Shown one piece after another: positions 42,601-50,677 of a DNA stretch of 59,668 bases. The notes beneath the pieces are model-generated. The model was not told where the DNA came from. It was given only the letters and a program-made list of their open reading frames with translations, and did no database searches. How positions within the stretch are numbered: position 1 is the stretch's first letter; every line of letters begins with the position of its first letter. Source of the DNA: Chondrus crispus (lineage: Eukaryota > Rhodophyta > Florideophyceae > Gigartinales > Gigartinaceae); assembly GCF_000350225.1 (NCBI RefSeq), contig NW_005179349.1:1-59668 (forward strand), written 5' to 3'. Position numbers and translations under genes: made by a program.

Positions 42601-44342
42601 CGAGCTGCGATCACAAGGCCGTCCATGTCTTCGTGACAACAAGGAACCAAGCCGGATCGCGAAGAGGGTCGCGCGTCCGTACGCGCGACGAGCCGAGGGG
42701 CGACGACGAGGCCCCCGCTCTTGAAGGACCCACCTCGTTCTGGGAGGAGAACGACGAATTCGACGCTGTCGACATCGAGCGCGCCGAACAACCCGAAGTT
42801 GGCGCGCCCGCCTCCACGGTCGCCCCTCCGCAGGACGACCTTCCGGCCCCTCTTACGTTAGAGGAGATAGCCGAAGAGCAACGCGTGGATGACTTCTGCC
42901 AGACCGTACTGGCACGACAGTCAGAGTCCCGGGACTCCGCGTTCTTCGAGGACCACCATGGGGTGCTCAAACGGAGACACCCCTTCGACCCTGACATCGT
43001 GCAGGTCGTGGTGCCACGGACGCTACGGGCTCGGCTTCTCCAGCTCTGCCACACACCAACCATCGCGGGGCACCCGGGCCAGAACCGTATGTACTTCGCG
43101 CTCCGTCGCGAGTACTACTGGCCCCATCTCGCTGCAGATGTCGCAGCTACGGTGCGAGGGTGCCGAACATGCGCGATGAACCGTGTCAAGTTGCGGAAAC
43201 ACCTCAACCGTTTGAAGTTGTTTCCGGCAACACGGCCGCTTGAGAGCCTCGCCATCGACATCTTGGGACCGCTACCCAAGACGAAGGCAGGGAAACGGTT
43301 CCTTCTCGTAATTACGGACCGTTTCACCAAGCTGACTCAAGTTGTGGCACTGCGGACCGTAACCGCGTACACGGTAGCCGTCGCGTTCTGCGACGCGTGG
43401 GTATTTAAATACGGCGTCCCACGCTCGCTACTGTCGGATAACGGACCGCAGTTTAACGCGAAGTTCTTCCACAGCACGTGCCGTGTCCTGGGGGTGACGA
43501 ACTTGTACACTTCGGCGTACCACCCCCAGACGAACGGGCAAGTCGAGCGATACAACCGGACCATCGCTTCGATGTTACGCAATTACGTCGGCGAACATCA
43601 GGACGACTGGGACGTGTACGTGGGGCCGCTCACGTACGCGTACAACTCCCACGTACATCGTACGACGAGTACCACGCCCTTCGAGCTCGTCCTCAGCCGA
43701 CCCCCGCCGGAGTTCTCTCTACGTAGAGCCGACGGTGACGCGCCCCCGTCCGATAGGGGCAACGCGCGCGCTGAGTTCCTCAAGACGTTGGACGACACGA
43801 TCCAGAAGGCGTACGGGAGCCTGCGCCGGACGCAGGCTCGGTACAAGCGCGACTTCGATAAGCGCGTCAGGCGGCTCAACGCACGTATCAAGCCAGGTAA
43901 TTACGTCTACCTGAACCCCACCGATGGGGCAAAGACGTCTAACAAACTCGCGTCGCCCGCCGTTGGGCCATACCAGGTACTCGCCAACGACCGGCGAACC
44001 ATCACGATCGATCGTGATGGTGTTACCGAGCGCGTTTCCGCAGACCGCTGCGTGTACGCCCCACCACCGACGGGCGCGGCGCGGGCGAGCACGACAACCC
44101 CAAGTGACCTTGCCGACAAGGTCACCAAGGGCACGCAGTACGCGGTCGAACGACTACTCCGGCATCGAGCCTTGGAGGACGGAACTACGGAGTTCCTCAT
44201 CAAGTGGGCGGATTACGACACGCCCACCTGGACCGCGCGGACTCACGTCCCGGAGGAGTTGGTGTCTCGTTACGCCCAACGCCTCCGGAGACGCACCGGC
44301 AGAGACCTCGTCTCAGACGCGAACGCGGACGCTCGCGCTTAA
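39627..44342 (+). CDS. pol: Gypsy Pol: protease, RT, RNase H, integrase, chromodomain
   Basis: Frame open from 39627 to TAA 44342, in -1 relative to gag. First ATG is 39834, but frameshifting from gag is the likelier entry. Numbering from codon 39789: protease with VDTCSGYN at Asp133 (Cys where Gly is usual) and VLLGTAFID; RT from about 466 with VDYRRLN and YLDD at 628-631; RNase H with DTDAS (Asp780), TERE and RTDHDALRWL; integrase zinc site H1088-x6-H1095-x29-C1125-x2-C1128; core Asp1157, Asp1217, Glu1253 (DD35E); chromodomain about 1451-1500 (YAVERLL, FLIKWADY, TW). The chromodomain may direct integration to marked chromatin. No env is seen. Confidence 0.92.
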   Translation, partial: FEKPVKTVTFARSREPSCQTNLDPPLFVPGRGGECLPILFPSTPHKRTETPVSSVRKDEDAEATVSPAHMKEGTVATVSQVPNKKRIERASGPTQGDPGPPEEFKPRTNATCRGDAADRRAPRDQGRRTRKRSRNRRRRPRRNDLVEPGTPKVVDGVICLMTSKIYNVLGSIATEGNAFKPRTIAVDTCSGYNLVRKADLPPDWSRYVIPDAPLPRLAGANSNPLKLSAVVHLAVRLRNTTFRIPFVVADQLAVPVLLGTAFIDTHVRSIDIEAQRLELRQGGSVAIVDGKGEPTPPTRRHGRQTSRADARDEAPQAIRIAHWVTIPAMSQARVRVTTAGRGLVFMEPKPSLQHRHGVRLTNGVAEVLPNQTFDVIVANFSRRERRLPKHTVVGYAKRNPLAILTPERRVAEGIAHALHLTDLTDQVGTAGAGRPGSAQGATVEEKGASTDGRLVKCPPPEGGTAPASKKDPENPPEDWEREIDLSYVDSDKFRDHVLEMLRKHSSLWSGALGTIRATEHRIPLEPGTKPIRSMPYRKGPAMREMVANEVDKMLNAGVIEPASTEWASPVVLVPKKDGSLRFCVDYRRLNAKTAADSYPLPRMDDCIDSLGDAAVFTTLDCNSGYWQIPVAPEDRDKTTFTTHMGTFRHLRMPFGLKGTRATFQRALDIILSGVRWQICLVYLDDVIVFSRTHGEHAKHLDTVLSLLRSAGISLKLKKCSFFQPKVHYLGHVISPGKLSVAEAAADAFKTFTFPRTLTQVRSYLGACNVYRRFVKGFAKIARPLTDMTRKDADPNFDDPTELQLQAFEALKERMISPPILALPRYGRPYMIDTDASAYQLGCTLLQEHEGANDWRPVGYWSYSLSDSERNYSATERECFAVVWAVRTLRPYIEGTKFTVRTDHDALRWLMSLTESSGRLTRWRLRLAEYDFTIQYRPGRVHQVPDALSRLVSPRVTDDPRPVVEVDDDIPTFDAGTTVRDMSDELADHVCTASCDHKAVHVFVTTRNQAGSRRGSRVRTRDEPRGDDEAPALEGPTSFWEENDEFDAVDIERAEQPEVGAPASTVAPPQDDLPAPLTLEEIAEEQRVDDFCQTVLARQSESRDSAFFEDHHGVLKRRHPFDPDIVQVVVPRTLRARLLQLCHTPTIAGHPGQNRMYFALRREYYWPHLAADVAATVRGCRTCAMNRVKLRKHLNRLKLFPATRPLESLAIDILGPLPKTKAGKRFLLVITDRFTKLTQVVALRTVTAYTVAVAFCDAWVFKYGVPRSLLSDNGPQFNAKFFHSTCRVLGVTNLYTSAYHPQTNGQVERYNRTIASMLRNYVGEHQDDWDVYVGPLTYAYNSHVHRTTSTTPFELVLSRPPPEFSLRRADGDAPPSDRGNARAEFLKTLDDTIQKAYGSLRRTQARYKRDFDKRVRRLNARIKPGNYVYLNPTDGAKTSNKLASPAVGPYQVLANDRRTITIDRDGVTERVSADRCVYAPPPTGAARASTTTPSDLADKVTKGTQYAVERLLRHRALEDGTTEFLIKWADYDTPTWTARTHVPEELVSRYAQRLRRRTGRDLVSDANADARA
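39630..39678 (+). promoter_or_regulatory. Candidate -1 programmed frameshift signal at the gag/pol junction
   Basis: In gag frame the heptamer G AAA AAC (39630-39636) is followed by a 5 nt spacer (CCGTA) and then a perfect 9 bp stem: AAGACGGTT (39642-39650) with AACCGTCTT (39670-39678). The 19 nt loop contains a further CGCG/CGCG pair. The pol frame opens just upstream, after TAG 39624-39626, so only about 16 nt of overlap are available and the heptamer lies inside it. A AAA AAC is a classic slippery site; G at the first position weakens P-site re-pairing. Inferred function: makes Gag-Pol at a fixed fraction of Gag. Confidence 0.6.
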
Positions 44343-45149
44343 GGAGGGGGCCCTCCACCGCTCTGCTCCGTTGCAGTTAAAGGCAGCCCCTCGCGGTATG
44401 ACAGAAACCTTAAGAACGGAAGGACAGGTGTCTCGAGAGGCACCAGCGAACTCGCGAGGATGCGAAGACGTCGAGGCGCACCGGCGGTCAAGCCATCCGA
44501 CAGCCGCCGCCGGCAAGAGGGAGGAGGACAGACAGTACGTACGGCAAAATAGCACACCCGCCGAACCGCCGGCAAGGTGCGGGATGCCCTGGTCTCACCA
44601 GGGCCGTCAACCCGCAGGCGAGCCGGTACACCCGACGGAAGACCGGATCATCGTCCGGTCGCTGTGCGCAGTGTACGAGGAGACGTGCGACACATGCAGA
44701 CGGAGGTTATGCAGCATAGGGCCGCATTCGGTGGAGCGCGCCACAAGACAGTTGCCAAAGGGGGATCGGGCAAGAGCAACCCGATCGGAGGGTCAGTGTT
44801 ATACCCCCACGGACTCGAGACACCTCGAAACAGCCACCGACGCGTGCCTCATGATACGGAAAATGACGAAAAGAGGAGAACGTTACACGTGAGCGGCGCT
44901 CGGCGATGCACGACACGCGCCAACCACGCTTGCGCCGTCACCAAATCACCGCCTCCCCCAGCCTGCGAAATTAGCAAAAAATAATTAAGGGGAGGAAATT
45001 ACACTGGCACGTGCCTTGCGCGCATGGGCACGGTAGCACCTCCACCGACGACCGGTAACAAGGTGAACGACGCCGCCCCATGGGTACACACGTCCGCCCC
45101 CGGTCCGAATACCGGACGGACACTGCAACACCATACGCGCGCGCCCTTG
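44343..45149 (+). other. Non-coding Gypsy segment after pol
   Basis: About 0.8 kb with overlapping open frames on several strands, as expected from GC-rich DNA, and no domain or conserved motif I can recognise. An A-rich stretch (AGCAAAAAATAATTAAGG, about 44973-44990) just after the last frame could hold a polyadenylation signal. Confidence 0.4.
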
Positions 45150-46610
45150 CCCCGAGTGGCGAGGGACGCGCGACAGGTAAAGACCTCCGTTCGGCACTGC
45201 GCCCTCGCCCCCAACTGGCGAGGGGCGCGGGGCCTCAGACATACCCCGCCGCGCACGCGCTCGACGCCGACGGCGAGAGGCCTCAAGAAGGACGACCGCC
45301 GCACGCGCCCTCGCAACCGATAACGAAGCGCCTCGCCCCGATGGCGAGAAGCGCGAGCGACGAAAAAGACGAACGGCGCACGCGCAGCGCCCCCGCCACC
45401 GATGGCGGACGTCGCGCGAAGAAGAAAACGTACGTCCACGCGTTCGCCCCCTCGCCCCGATGGCGGGGAGGGCACGCGGAAAGAAGAATAAGTACGTCCA
45501 CGCGTCCAAGCCCTCGCCGCCGATGGCGAAGGGCGCGCGCGGGAAAGAAGCCGGAGCGCGAGGAGCGCCGGAAAAAGTCCTCGGGGAGCGCCGCGGGCCG
45601 AGCTTGCGAGGCCCAGGCGCTACCACGAGCGCACCGCAGCGCGAAAGTCGCGCGCCGTGCCCTCGCCACCGAGGCGAGGGCCGGCAAATATAAGGAACGT
45701 CGCTGCGCGTCGTCTCGCGCCGCGCCCTCGCCACCGAGGCGAGGGCCGGCAAATATAAGGAACGTCGCTGCGCGTCGTCTCGCGCCGCGCCCTCGCCACC
45801 GAGGCGAGGGCCGGCAAATATAAGGAACGTCGCTGCGCGTCGTCTCGCGCCGCGCCCTCGCCACCGAGGCGAGGGCCGGCAAATATAAGGAACGTCGCTG
45901 CGCGTCGTCTCGCGCCGCGCCCTCGCCACCGAGGCGAGGGCCGGCAAACATAAGGAACGTCGCTGCGCGTCGTCTCGCGCCGCGCCCTCGCCACCGAGGC
46001 GAGGGCCGGCAAATATAAGGAACGTCGCTGCGCGTCGTCTCGCGCCGCGCCCTCGCCACCGAGGCGAGGGCCGGCAAATATAAGGAACGTCGCTGCGCGT
46101 CGTCTCGCGCCGCGCCCTCGCCACCGAGGCGAGGGCCGGCAAATATAAGGAACGTCGCTGCGCGTCGTCTCGCGCCGCGCCCTCGCCACCGAGGCGAGGG
46201 CCGGCAAACATAAGGAACGTCGCTGTGCCTCGTCTCGCGCCGTGCCCTCGCCATCGGCGGCGAGGGCCGGCAAACATAAGGAACGTCGCTGTGCCTCGTC
46301 TCGCGCCGTGCCCTCGCCGCCGACGCCGAGAGGCCCCAAGAAGGACGACTGTCGCGCGCGCCCTCGCCCCGAACGGCGAGGGACGCGCGAGACGAAGACA
46401 ATGCGCTGTGCTCCGCCCCGGACGATGAAGGGGCGGGACGTGAAGACAGATGTTCGCTGCGCCGCGCGCCCTCGCCCCGAATGGCGAGGGACGTGATAGA
46501 TAAGAGCGTTCGTTGTGCGCTAGGCCCTCGCCACCGATGGCGAGAGGCCTCAAGGAGAATATGAGTTCGCGCGCGCCCCTGCCCTCGCTACTGGATGGCG
46601 AAGAGGGACG
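45150..46610. repeat. Cluster of about twenty short GC-rich hairpins in the Gypsy element
   Basis: Copies of a palindrome with arms close to CCCTCGCC and GGCGAGGG and a 5-6 nt loop (often ACCGA or CCGAT) recur every 50-70 bp, e.g. near 45152, 45211, 45451, 45512, then the tandem array, then 46361, 46470, 46524 and 46582. Being palindromic they fold in RNA from either strand. The cluster lies between the ends of two converging ORFs (pol from the left, the antisense ORF from the right). Confidence 0.85.
45660..46310. repeat. 65 bp tandem array, ten units
   Basis: Units start at 45660, 45725, 45790 and so on to 46245, nearly identical. Each holds the hairpin (arms CCCTCGCC/GGCGAGGG), then GGCAAATATAAGGAACGTCG with a TATA-like core, then a CG-rich stretch. 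The period is not a multiple of three, yet all three minus-strand frames are open through it. Two variants (AAATATAAGG and AAACATAAGG) alternate irregularly, which suggests expansion by unequal exchange. Confidence 0.92.
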
Positions 46611-46814
46611 AGGGGAACGCGATCTGCCATCGCTTCCTCCTCCGCTTTGAGGAAAGCATGGGCGGGCGTGCTGTGTCACGCCGATGACAAAGGGGAATTA
46701 GAAGCAACGAACAGACTCGAAGAAACGCGTCACGATGGAAGCAATGTTTACTGTGTCGTCCTCGACGACGTAAGGGAAGAAGGGCACCGCGCGGTTGACG
46801 ACCAGACCGCGCGG

Positions 46815-49106
46815 TCAGCGGCTCGCATTGTTCGAGGGCCCGCGAGACCCCGAAGCGTGTTTATCCGGGGGACAATACCCCGGATGCCGAGGTGTCTCGG
46901 TGTCCAGTTCGGCGAGGCTAGGCATGAAGACATGCGGCGTGCCCTCCCCGGACGCCCAGCTTCGGGGAGGGGGAGGACCGGGCTCATAATCAGCGTACGG
47001 ATCACGCCTGACGGGAGGGACCAGAGCGTTAGTAGGAGCGCCACCCGACGGCAAGGGTACCGACTGAACCGAACGCAGACGGTCGCGTTCGCGTCGATAG
47101 CGCTCGCGTTCGTGCAGGACTCGCTCGTAGACGACCGCCTGGCGTTCGGACGCCTCGCGTATAGCGGCCACCTCCTGGGTCACCCGTTGAAGTTCTGTGG
47201 AGCGCGCCGCCAGGTCGTCACGAAGACCGCGCGCTTCGTCACTCCGAGCCAGAAACCAGTCTGCAAGGGTGCCCACCAGCCCGCCTACCGTCCAGGTCCG
47301 CTGGCTGGCGACCCCCAAGGCCCGTACTACCTTGGGAACGGTCACCAGCTCCCCTTGGGGGAGCACGAGGTCGCGTACACAGTGCGCCGGCGGCGTGGCC
47401 TGCGCCACCTCGTCAAGAGGCGGGACGGGGAGGATGGCCCCTGTAGAGGCAAGGCCCCCTGTCCCGGGGCGACCGACCCCTGACATCGTACGGTAGGGGT
47501 TCAGGTTGAGACCAGCGGGGTCCACGCACGCGGCGTCGAGGTCCCGGTAGCGCTTTCGCCGGTCCCGCCGACTCTCGGACCCGACGCCTCCCCTCTTCCC
47601 CGTGTTGCCGACAACCAAGGGGACAGGAACGGAGCGAGCGACGAAGGCATCCGACGCCGGTTCGTATGTGACGAAGGAAGCCCGGGCCCCGGTGGTATAG
47701 TCCATCCACGGGTGATGGTTCCGCGAGCTGATCTCGCCAGCACGGACCATGAGGCCCACGGCCTGGGCGAACGTCCAGGGGACGTGGGAGGACCCGTGCT
47801 CTGTCGAATGGAGGACGGCATCAGGAAGGCCGGACACGACGCGTCCTACGAACGTGACCGTAGAGTCCGCCTGAATGAAGACTCGCTTGTTCATGTGCGC
47901 CTCGGCCATGAACGCGCAGCACACGGCCCAAGCCCACTCGCGCTCATAATTATACGCGAGCCGCGAGTGGGCTGGGTGCTGCGGGTTGGCACACGCAATC
48001 CCGAAATGCTTCAAGACCGGAGGCAGAAGCGGGTGCACTCCGAGCGAGGGAAAGCTCTCCCTCACGTCGACAGGGAGAGCGGGGAAGTCTTCCGGAGACA
48101 GGCCGGACGCGAAGGCAGACGTCGTAACAACACGACCGTCCGCCTCGTTCTCCCGCCGATAGGCGGACCAATCGTGGTGGGCGAATCCCACACCGTGGAG
48201 ACGCATCAAGGAGCACGAAGACTTCTGCAGAGCCACCCGGGGCTTAGTGAACGCATAGGGGCGGGGCGACACGTACAGCCCCGCCACCTCCGGTAACACG
48301 AACCGCCGGGGGTCGACCTGTCTTGCGTTAGACAGGAACGATCCCATCCGGTCGACGAAGAGGACCTCCGCGACACTGTACGCGAAGGTACGATCTCCGA
48401 TCAGCTCGTCCGGCAGCTGGTACCCGGAGCCGCCGCCTTCGCCCATCAACCGGTGTAGAACGGACGACGCCTCCTGCACACCACCGGCTTCGCGAACCTT
48501 GAACACGCGGGCTAGGTCGGAACGAAGCCACGTGCAGGAAGAAAGTTCCTCGACGGTTACCCCCGAGCGGCCGCGGCGGCGCCAGGGGTACCGTAGCTCG
48601 CTGATGGGGAGCGGTGGGACTTCGAACGACGGTACCCCTAGCCACCGAGTGGCAGAGGGCGACTCCCTCTCCCCATTGACGGTAGAGGGAAGGGGATCAC
48701 GGGGTGGAGGACCGAAGGACGCGCCATCCATCTTGCGGGCCGCCCCCGACGCGAGGGGAGCGGCCGAGCCGCACCGGGCGGCAGAGAGAGCGGAAGGCGG
48801 GATGTCGGCTGCTGGGACGGAAGGGGTAGCCGGGCGAAACGAAAGGACCGGCTTGGATGGCCCCTCACCGGGGGCCACCAGTTCCAAAGACACGGTCGTG
48901 GACCGCGAGCGGGACTTCTGGAAACCCGGCGGAGGGAGCGGACCCGCTTGGGCCAGGACGACGCCACCCTCACGCCGTCCGGATGACGCACTTGGGAGTC
49001 CGAGCCCGCTCGAAGGCGGGGTCCCGACGGCCACCGCCTCCGCCATAGTTGGCTTCACGACGCCCGGGGGTGACTGCGGGAGAGGAATAGACCGCGGGTC
49101 GGCCAT
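46815..49106 (-). CDS. Antisense ORF of the Gypsy element (763 aa), unknown protein
   Basis: Opposite in direction to gag-pol. First ATG 49106-49104 (MADPRSIPL), stop TGA 46817-46815. I do not recognise it. Residues 1-185 are Pro/Ser/Gly-rich and probably disordered. 185-500 look globular, with aromatic and His/Cys-containing segments (e.g. GFAHHDWSAYRREN, EWAWAVCCAFMAEAH, SSRNHHPWMDY). 610-680 is a predicted coiled coil (DDLAARSTELQRV, ERVLHERERYRRE), then a Pro-rich tail. No RT, protease, integrase or env feature. It lies 190 bp from the 3' LTR, which could supply antisense transcription. Long ORFs can occur by chance in GC-rich DNA, but this length with ordered composition argues for a gene. 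Candidates: regulatory antisense protein, or captured host gene. Confidence 0.7.
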   Translation of the reverse strand: MADPRSIPLPQSPPGVVKPTMAEAVAVGTPPSSGLGLPSASSGRREGGVVLAQAGPLPPPGFQKSRSRSTTVSLELVAPGEGPSKPVLSFRPATPSVPAADIPPSALSAARCGSAAPLASGAARKMDGASFGPPPRDPLPSTVNGERESPSATRWLGVPSFEVPPLPISELRYPWRRRGRSGVTVEELSSCTWLRSDLARVFKVREAGGVQEASSVLHRLMGEGGGSGYQLPDELIGDRTFAYSVAEVLFVDRMGSFLSNARQVDPRRFVLPEVAGLYVSPRPYAFTKPRVALQKSSCSLMRLHGVGFAHHDWSAYRRENEADGRVVTTSAFASGLSPEDFPALPVDVRESFPSLGVHPLLPPVLKHFGIACANPQHPAHSRLAYNYEREWAWAVCCAFMAEAHMNKRVFIQADSTVTFVGRVVSGLPDAVLHSTEHGSSHVPWTFAQAVGLMVRAGEISSRNHHPWMDYTTGARASFVTYEPASDAFVARSVPVPLVVGNTGKRGGVGSESRRDRRKRYRDLDAACVDPAGLNLNPYRTMSGVGRPGTGGLASTGAILPVPPLDEVAQATPPAHCVRDLVLPQGELVTVPKVVRALGVASQRTWTVGGLVGTLADWFLARSDEARGLRDDLAARSTELQRVTQEVAAIREASERQAVVYERVLHERERYRRERDRLRSVQSVPLPSGGAPTNALVPPVRRDPYADYEPGPPPPRSWASGEGTPHVFMPSLAELDTETPRHPGYCPPDKHASGSRGPSNNASR

Positions 49107-49176
49107 GCTGACACGGACGGTGACGCGAGAGGGGACGACCAAATGGCGCTGTCAAGGACGAAGTGGGACAGTGCGC

Positions 49177-49295
49177 AAAGGGGGGGGGGAAATTCGTATA
49201 CCAGGTCGGATCTGCTCGGGGTTCAGGGAGTGGGACGGACAGGTTCTGCAAGCCTCAGGAGTGAACGCGGACGTTCACTCTTGAGGGGGGGGTGA
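49177..49295 (+). promoter_or_regulatory. Gypsy purine tracts before the 3' LTR
   Basis: Two purine runs: AAAGGGGGGGGGGAAA (about 49177-49193) and GAGGGGGGGG (49283-49292) ending 3 nt before the LTR. The second is the likely polypurine primer for plus-strand DNA; the first, about 100 bp upstream, could be a second primer or chance. Confidence 0.6.
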
Positions 49296-49888
49296 TGTGG
49301 TATAACCCCAAACGCAAATTAGATTAGGATTGGATCAGGGACAGTAAGGCAACGAGCCTTACAGCCATGCGCGCACACACGTGTCCTCCACGTGTACGGG
49401 ACGCGTGCTACACGTGGACTGTCAGCCCCGCCGGCTGACAGCGCTACAGTGTCGGTAGACCGGCACTACAGTAGAGTTATGATAGACTACGATGTACATT
49501 AAATATGAGCGGACCGCCGGCGGTGGAGGACGACAAGCACGGACTTGTCAAGGATCCTCCACCTTGGTCCGCCCGCTTACTTTTAGGTACTTCCGTCCGT
49601 TTTACCTAGAAGTAGCACCGCGCGCGGGTTGAGGACGCGCGTAGCACGCCCACGACCGGCTCCGCCTCCGCCCGTCGGTACTGGATCGTCACCCAGTACC
49701 GCTCCGGGGCGTCGAGGCGTAGAACCGCTCGCGCGTGCGCGCGTCCTCCCCGATCCCGCTCTACCACCGCTACCTCGAGCCCGTGCTCGGTACCGTGGGT
49801 GGGCCGTGCTTCTGTCTTCCCGCCGATCGGGGTCTTTCCGAACTGTCAGTACTCACCCCCCCTCGTCGTTGGGGGTGATTGTACTACA
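49296..49888 (+). repeat. 3' LTR of the Gypsy element (593 bp)
   Basis: Matches 36411-37003 apart from about six differences, including two single-base indels. Followed by family C leader sequence starting ATATCCATCC. Confidence 0.9.
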
Positions 49889-50677
49889 ATATCCATCCAA
49901 GAAGACTGCCCTTCGATCACGCCGGTGATCGTCGTAGCTGCCGATACCCTCGCTCTTGGTGAAAGGCTTGTGCCATTGGAAATCTGACTTGAGCGAGGGT
50001 CCGACCAAGAATCGTCGAGAGACGAAACACTGATTCTCGGGGAGGATCACAGTGTACTGGTCTAGTCGATCCGCACTCTGCCTTCGGGAGGTGCGTCGGC
50101 GGTGTGGGTAACGCTCTCGGTATTAGCCCTATAGGTACGACTTCGGTCCCCTGGGTGAAGAGAATACGTGCCTAAACACTGAACCTCTCACTATACGTGT
50201 ATAAGGTCGCGTACCTTGATTAAGTTCGCACGGAAGAGGGTGACCCTAGGCGTGATTGTGAACAAATCACACGAGTACGACGAAGGCAGTTTCATTCTTG
50301 TGTTGTGGGAAACCTCATTGGGGTAGTACCGTATCAAGTTTGGACAAGCCGATTTCGGTTGCAGGGACCGTTCGCGGTAGTGACCAAAAGTCCTGGTTCG
50401 TCTACAGGCAAAGTGTTGTGCTTACTCGTGGCACGTTTGATTTAGTTCACAGTCGAAAGACCCGCACTGGCCGACATACAGGGGTAGCGCCCTAAGGCAT
50501 TTTTAAGAAGAATACGCTTGTTCCACTCCGCCGGGAACAAGCACCAAGAACGTTTCCGAGTAATCGCTACAAACTTCTTATACGGGTGGGCTTGCCATTG
50601 TGTTGACTATCGGTTAACGGCTTGGGATCCCGGAACAGAAGACCTTGTATACTCGAAGGGTACATCCATTCGGTGAA
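49889..50677 (+). other. Family C/A leader remnant
   Basis: Untranslated leader matching 21700-22404, with the CTTGTTCC/GGAACAAG hairpin near 50517-50541. Its first 45 bp are the reverse complement of 9735-9780 in the other C leader. Confidence 0.7.

Larger units (their letters stand above)
36411..49888 (+). mobile_element. 13.5 kb chromodomain Ty3/Gypsy element with antisense ORF
   Basis: LTRs 36411-37003 and 49296-49888 (593 bp each, about six differences by eye) bracket gag, pol, a hairpin cluster and a large antisense ORF. It is GC-rich compared with the Copia DNA around it. All recognisable coding frames are open, so it looks recent and perhaps autonomous. Domain order PR-RT-RH-INT-chromodomain marks a chromovirus-type Gypsy. 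The flanks do not match: LTR A tail (GTCAG) on the left, C leader (ATATC) on the right. The 5 kb between pol and the 3' LTR, with an antisense ORF, recalls plant Tat/Ogre elements, but those lack chromodomains. Confidence 0.9.

Noticed and set aside
44577..44984. 135-codon ORF after Gypsy pol
   Set aside because: No recognisable start context or domain. Several overlapping frames are open here by composition.
45660..46310. CRISPR-like array (palindromic repeats at regular spacing)
   Set aside because: The sequence between the palindromes is itself repeated, the context is a eukaryotic Gypsy element, and there are no cas genes.
44985..46679. 564-residue minus-strand ORF through the tandem array, plus two overlapping frames
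   Set aside because: The 65 bp unit has no minus-strand stop in any frame, so all three frames are open as a composition effect. The product is a low-complexity repeat.
46647..47483. Plus-strand 278-codon ORF opposite the Gypsy antisense ORF
   Set aside because: Shorter, Arg/Thr-rich without order, and explained by GC-rich shadowing of the 763-codon frame.
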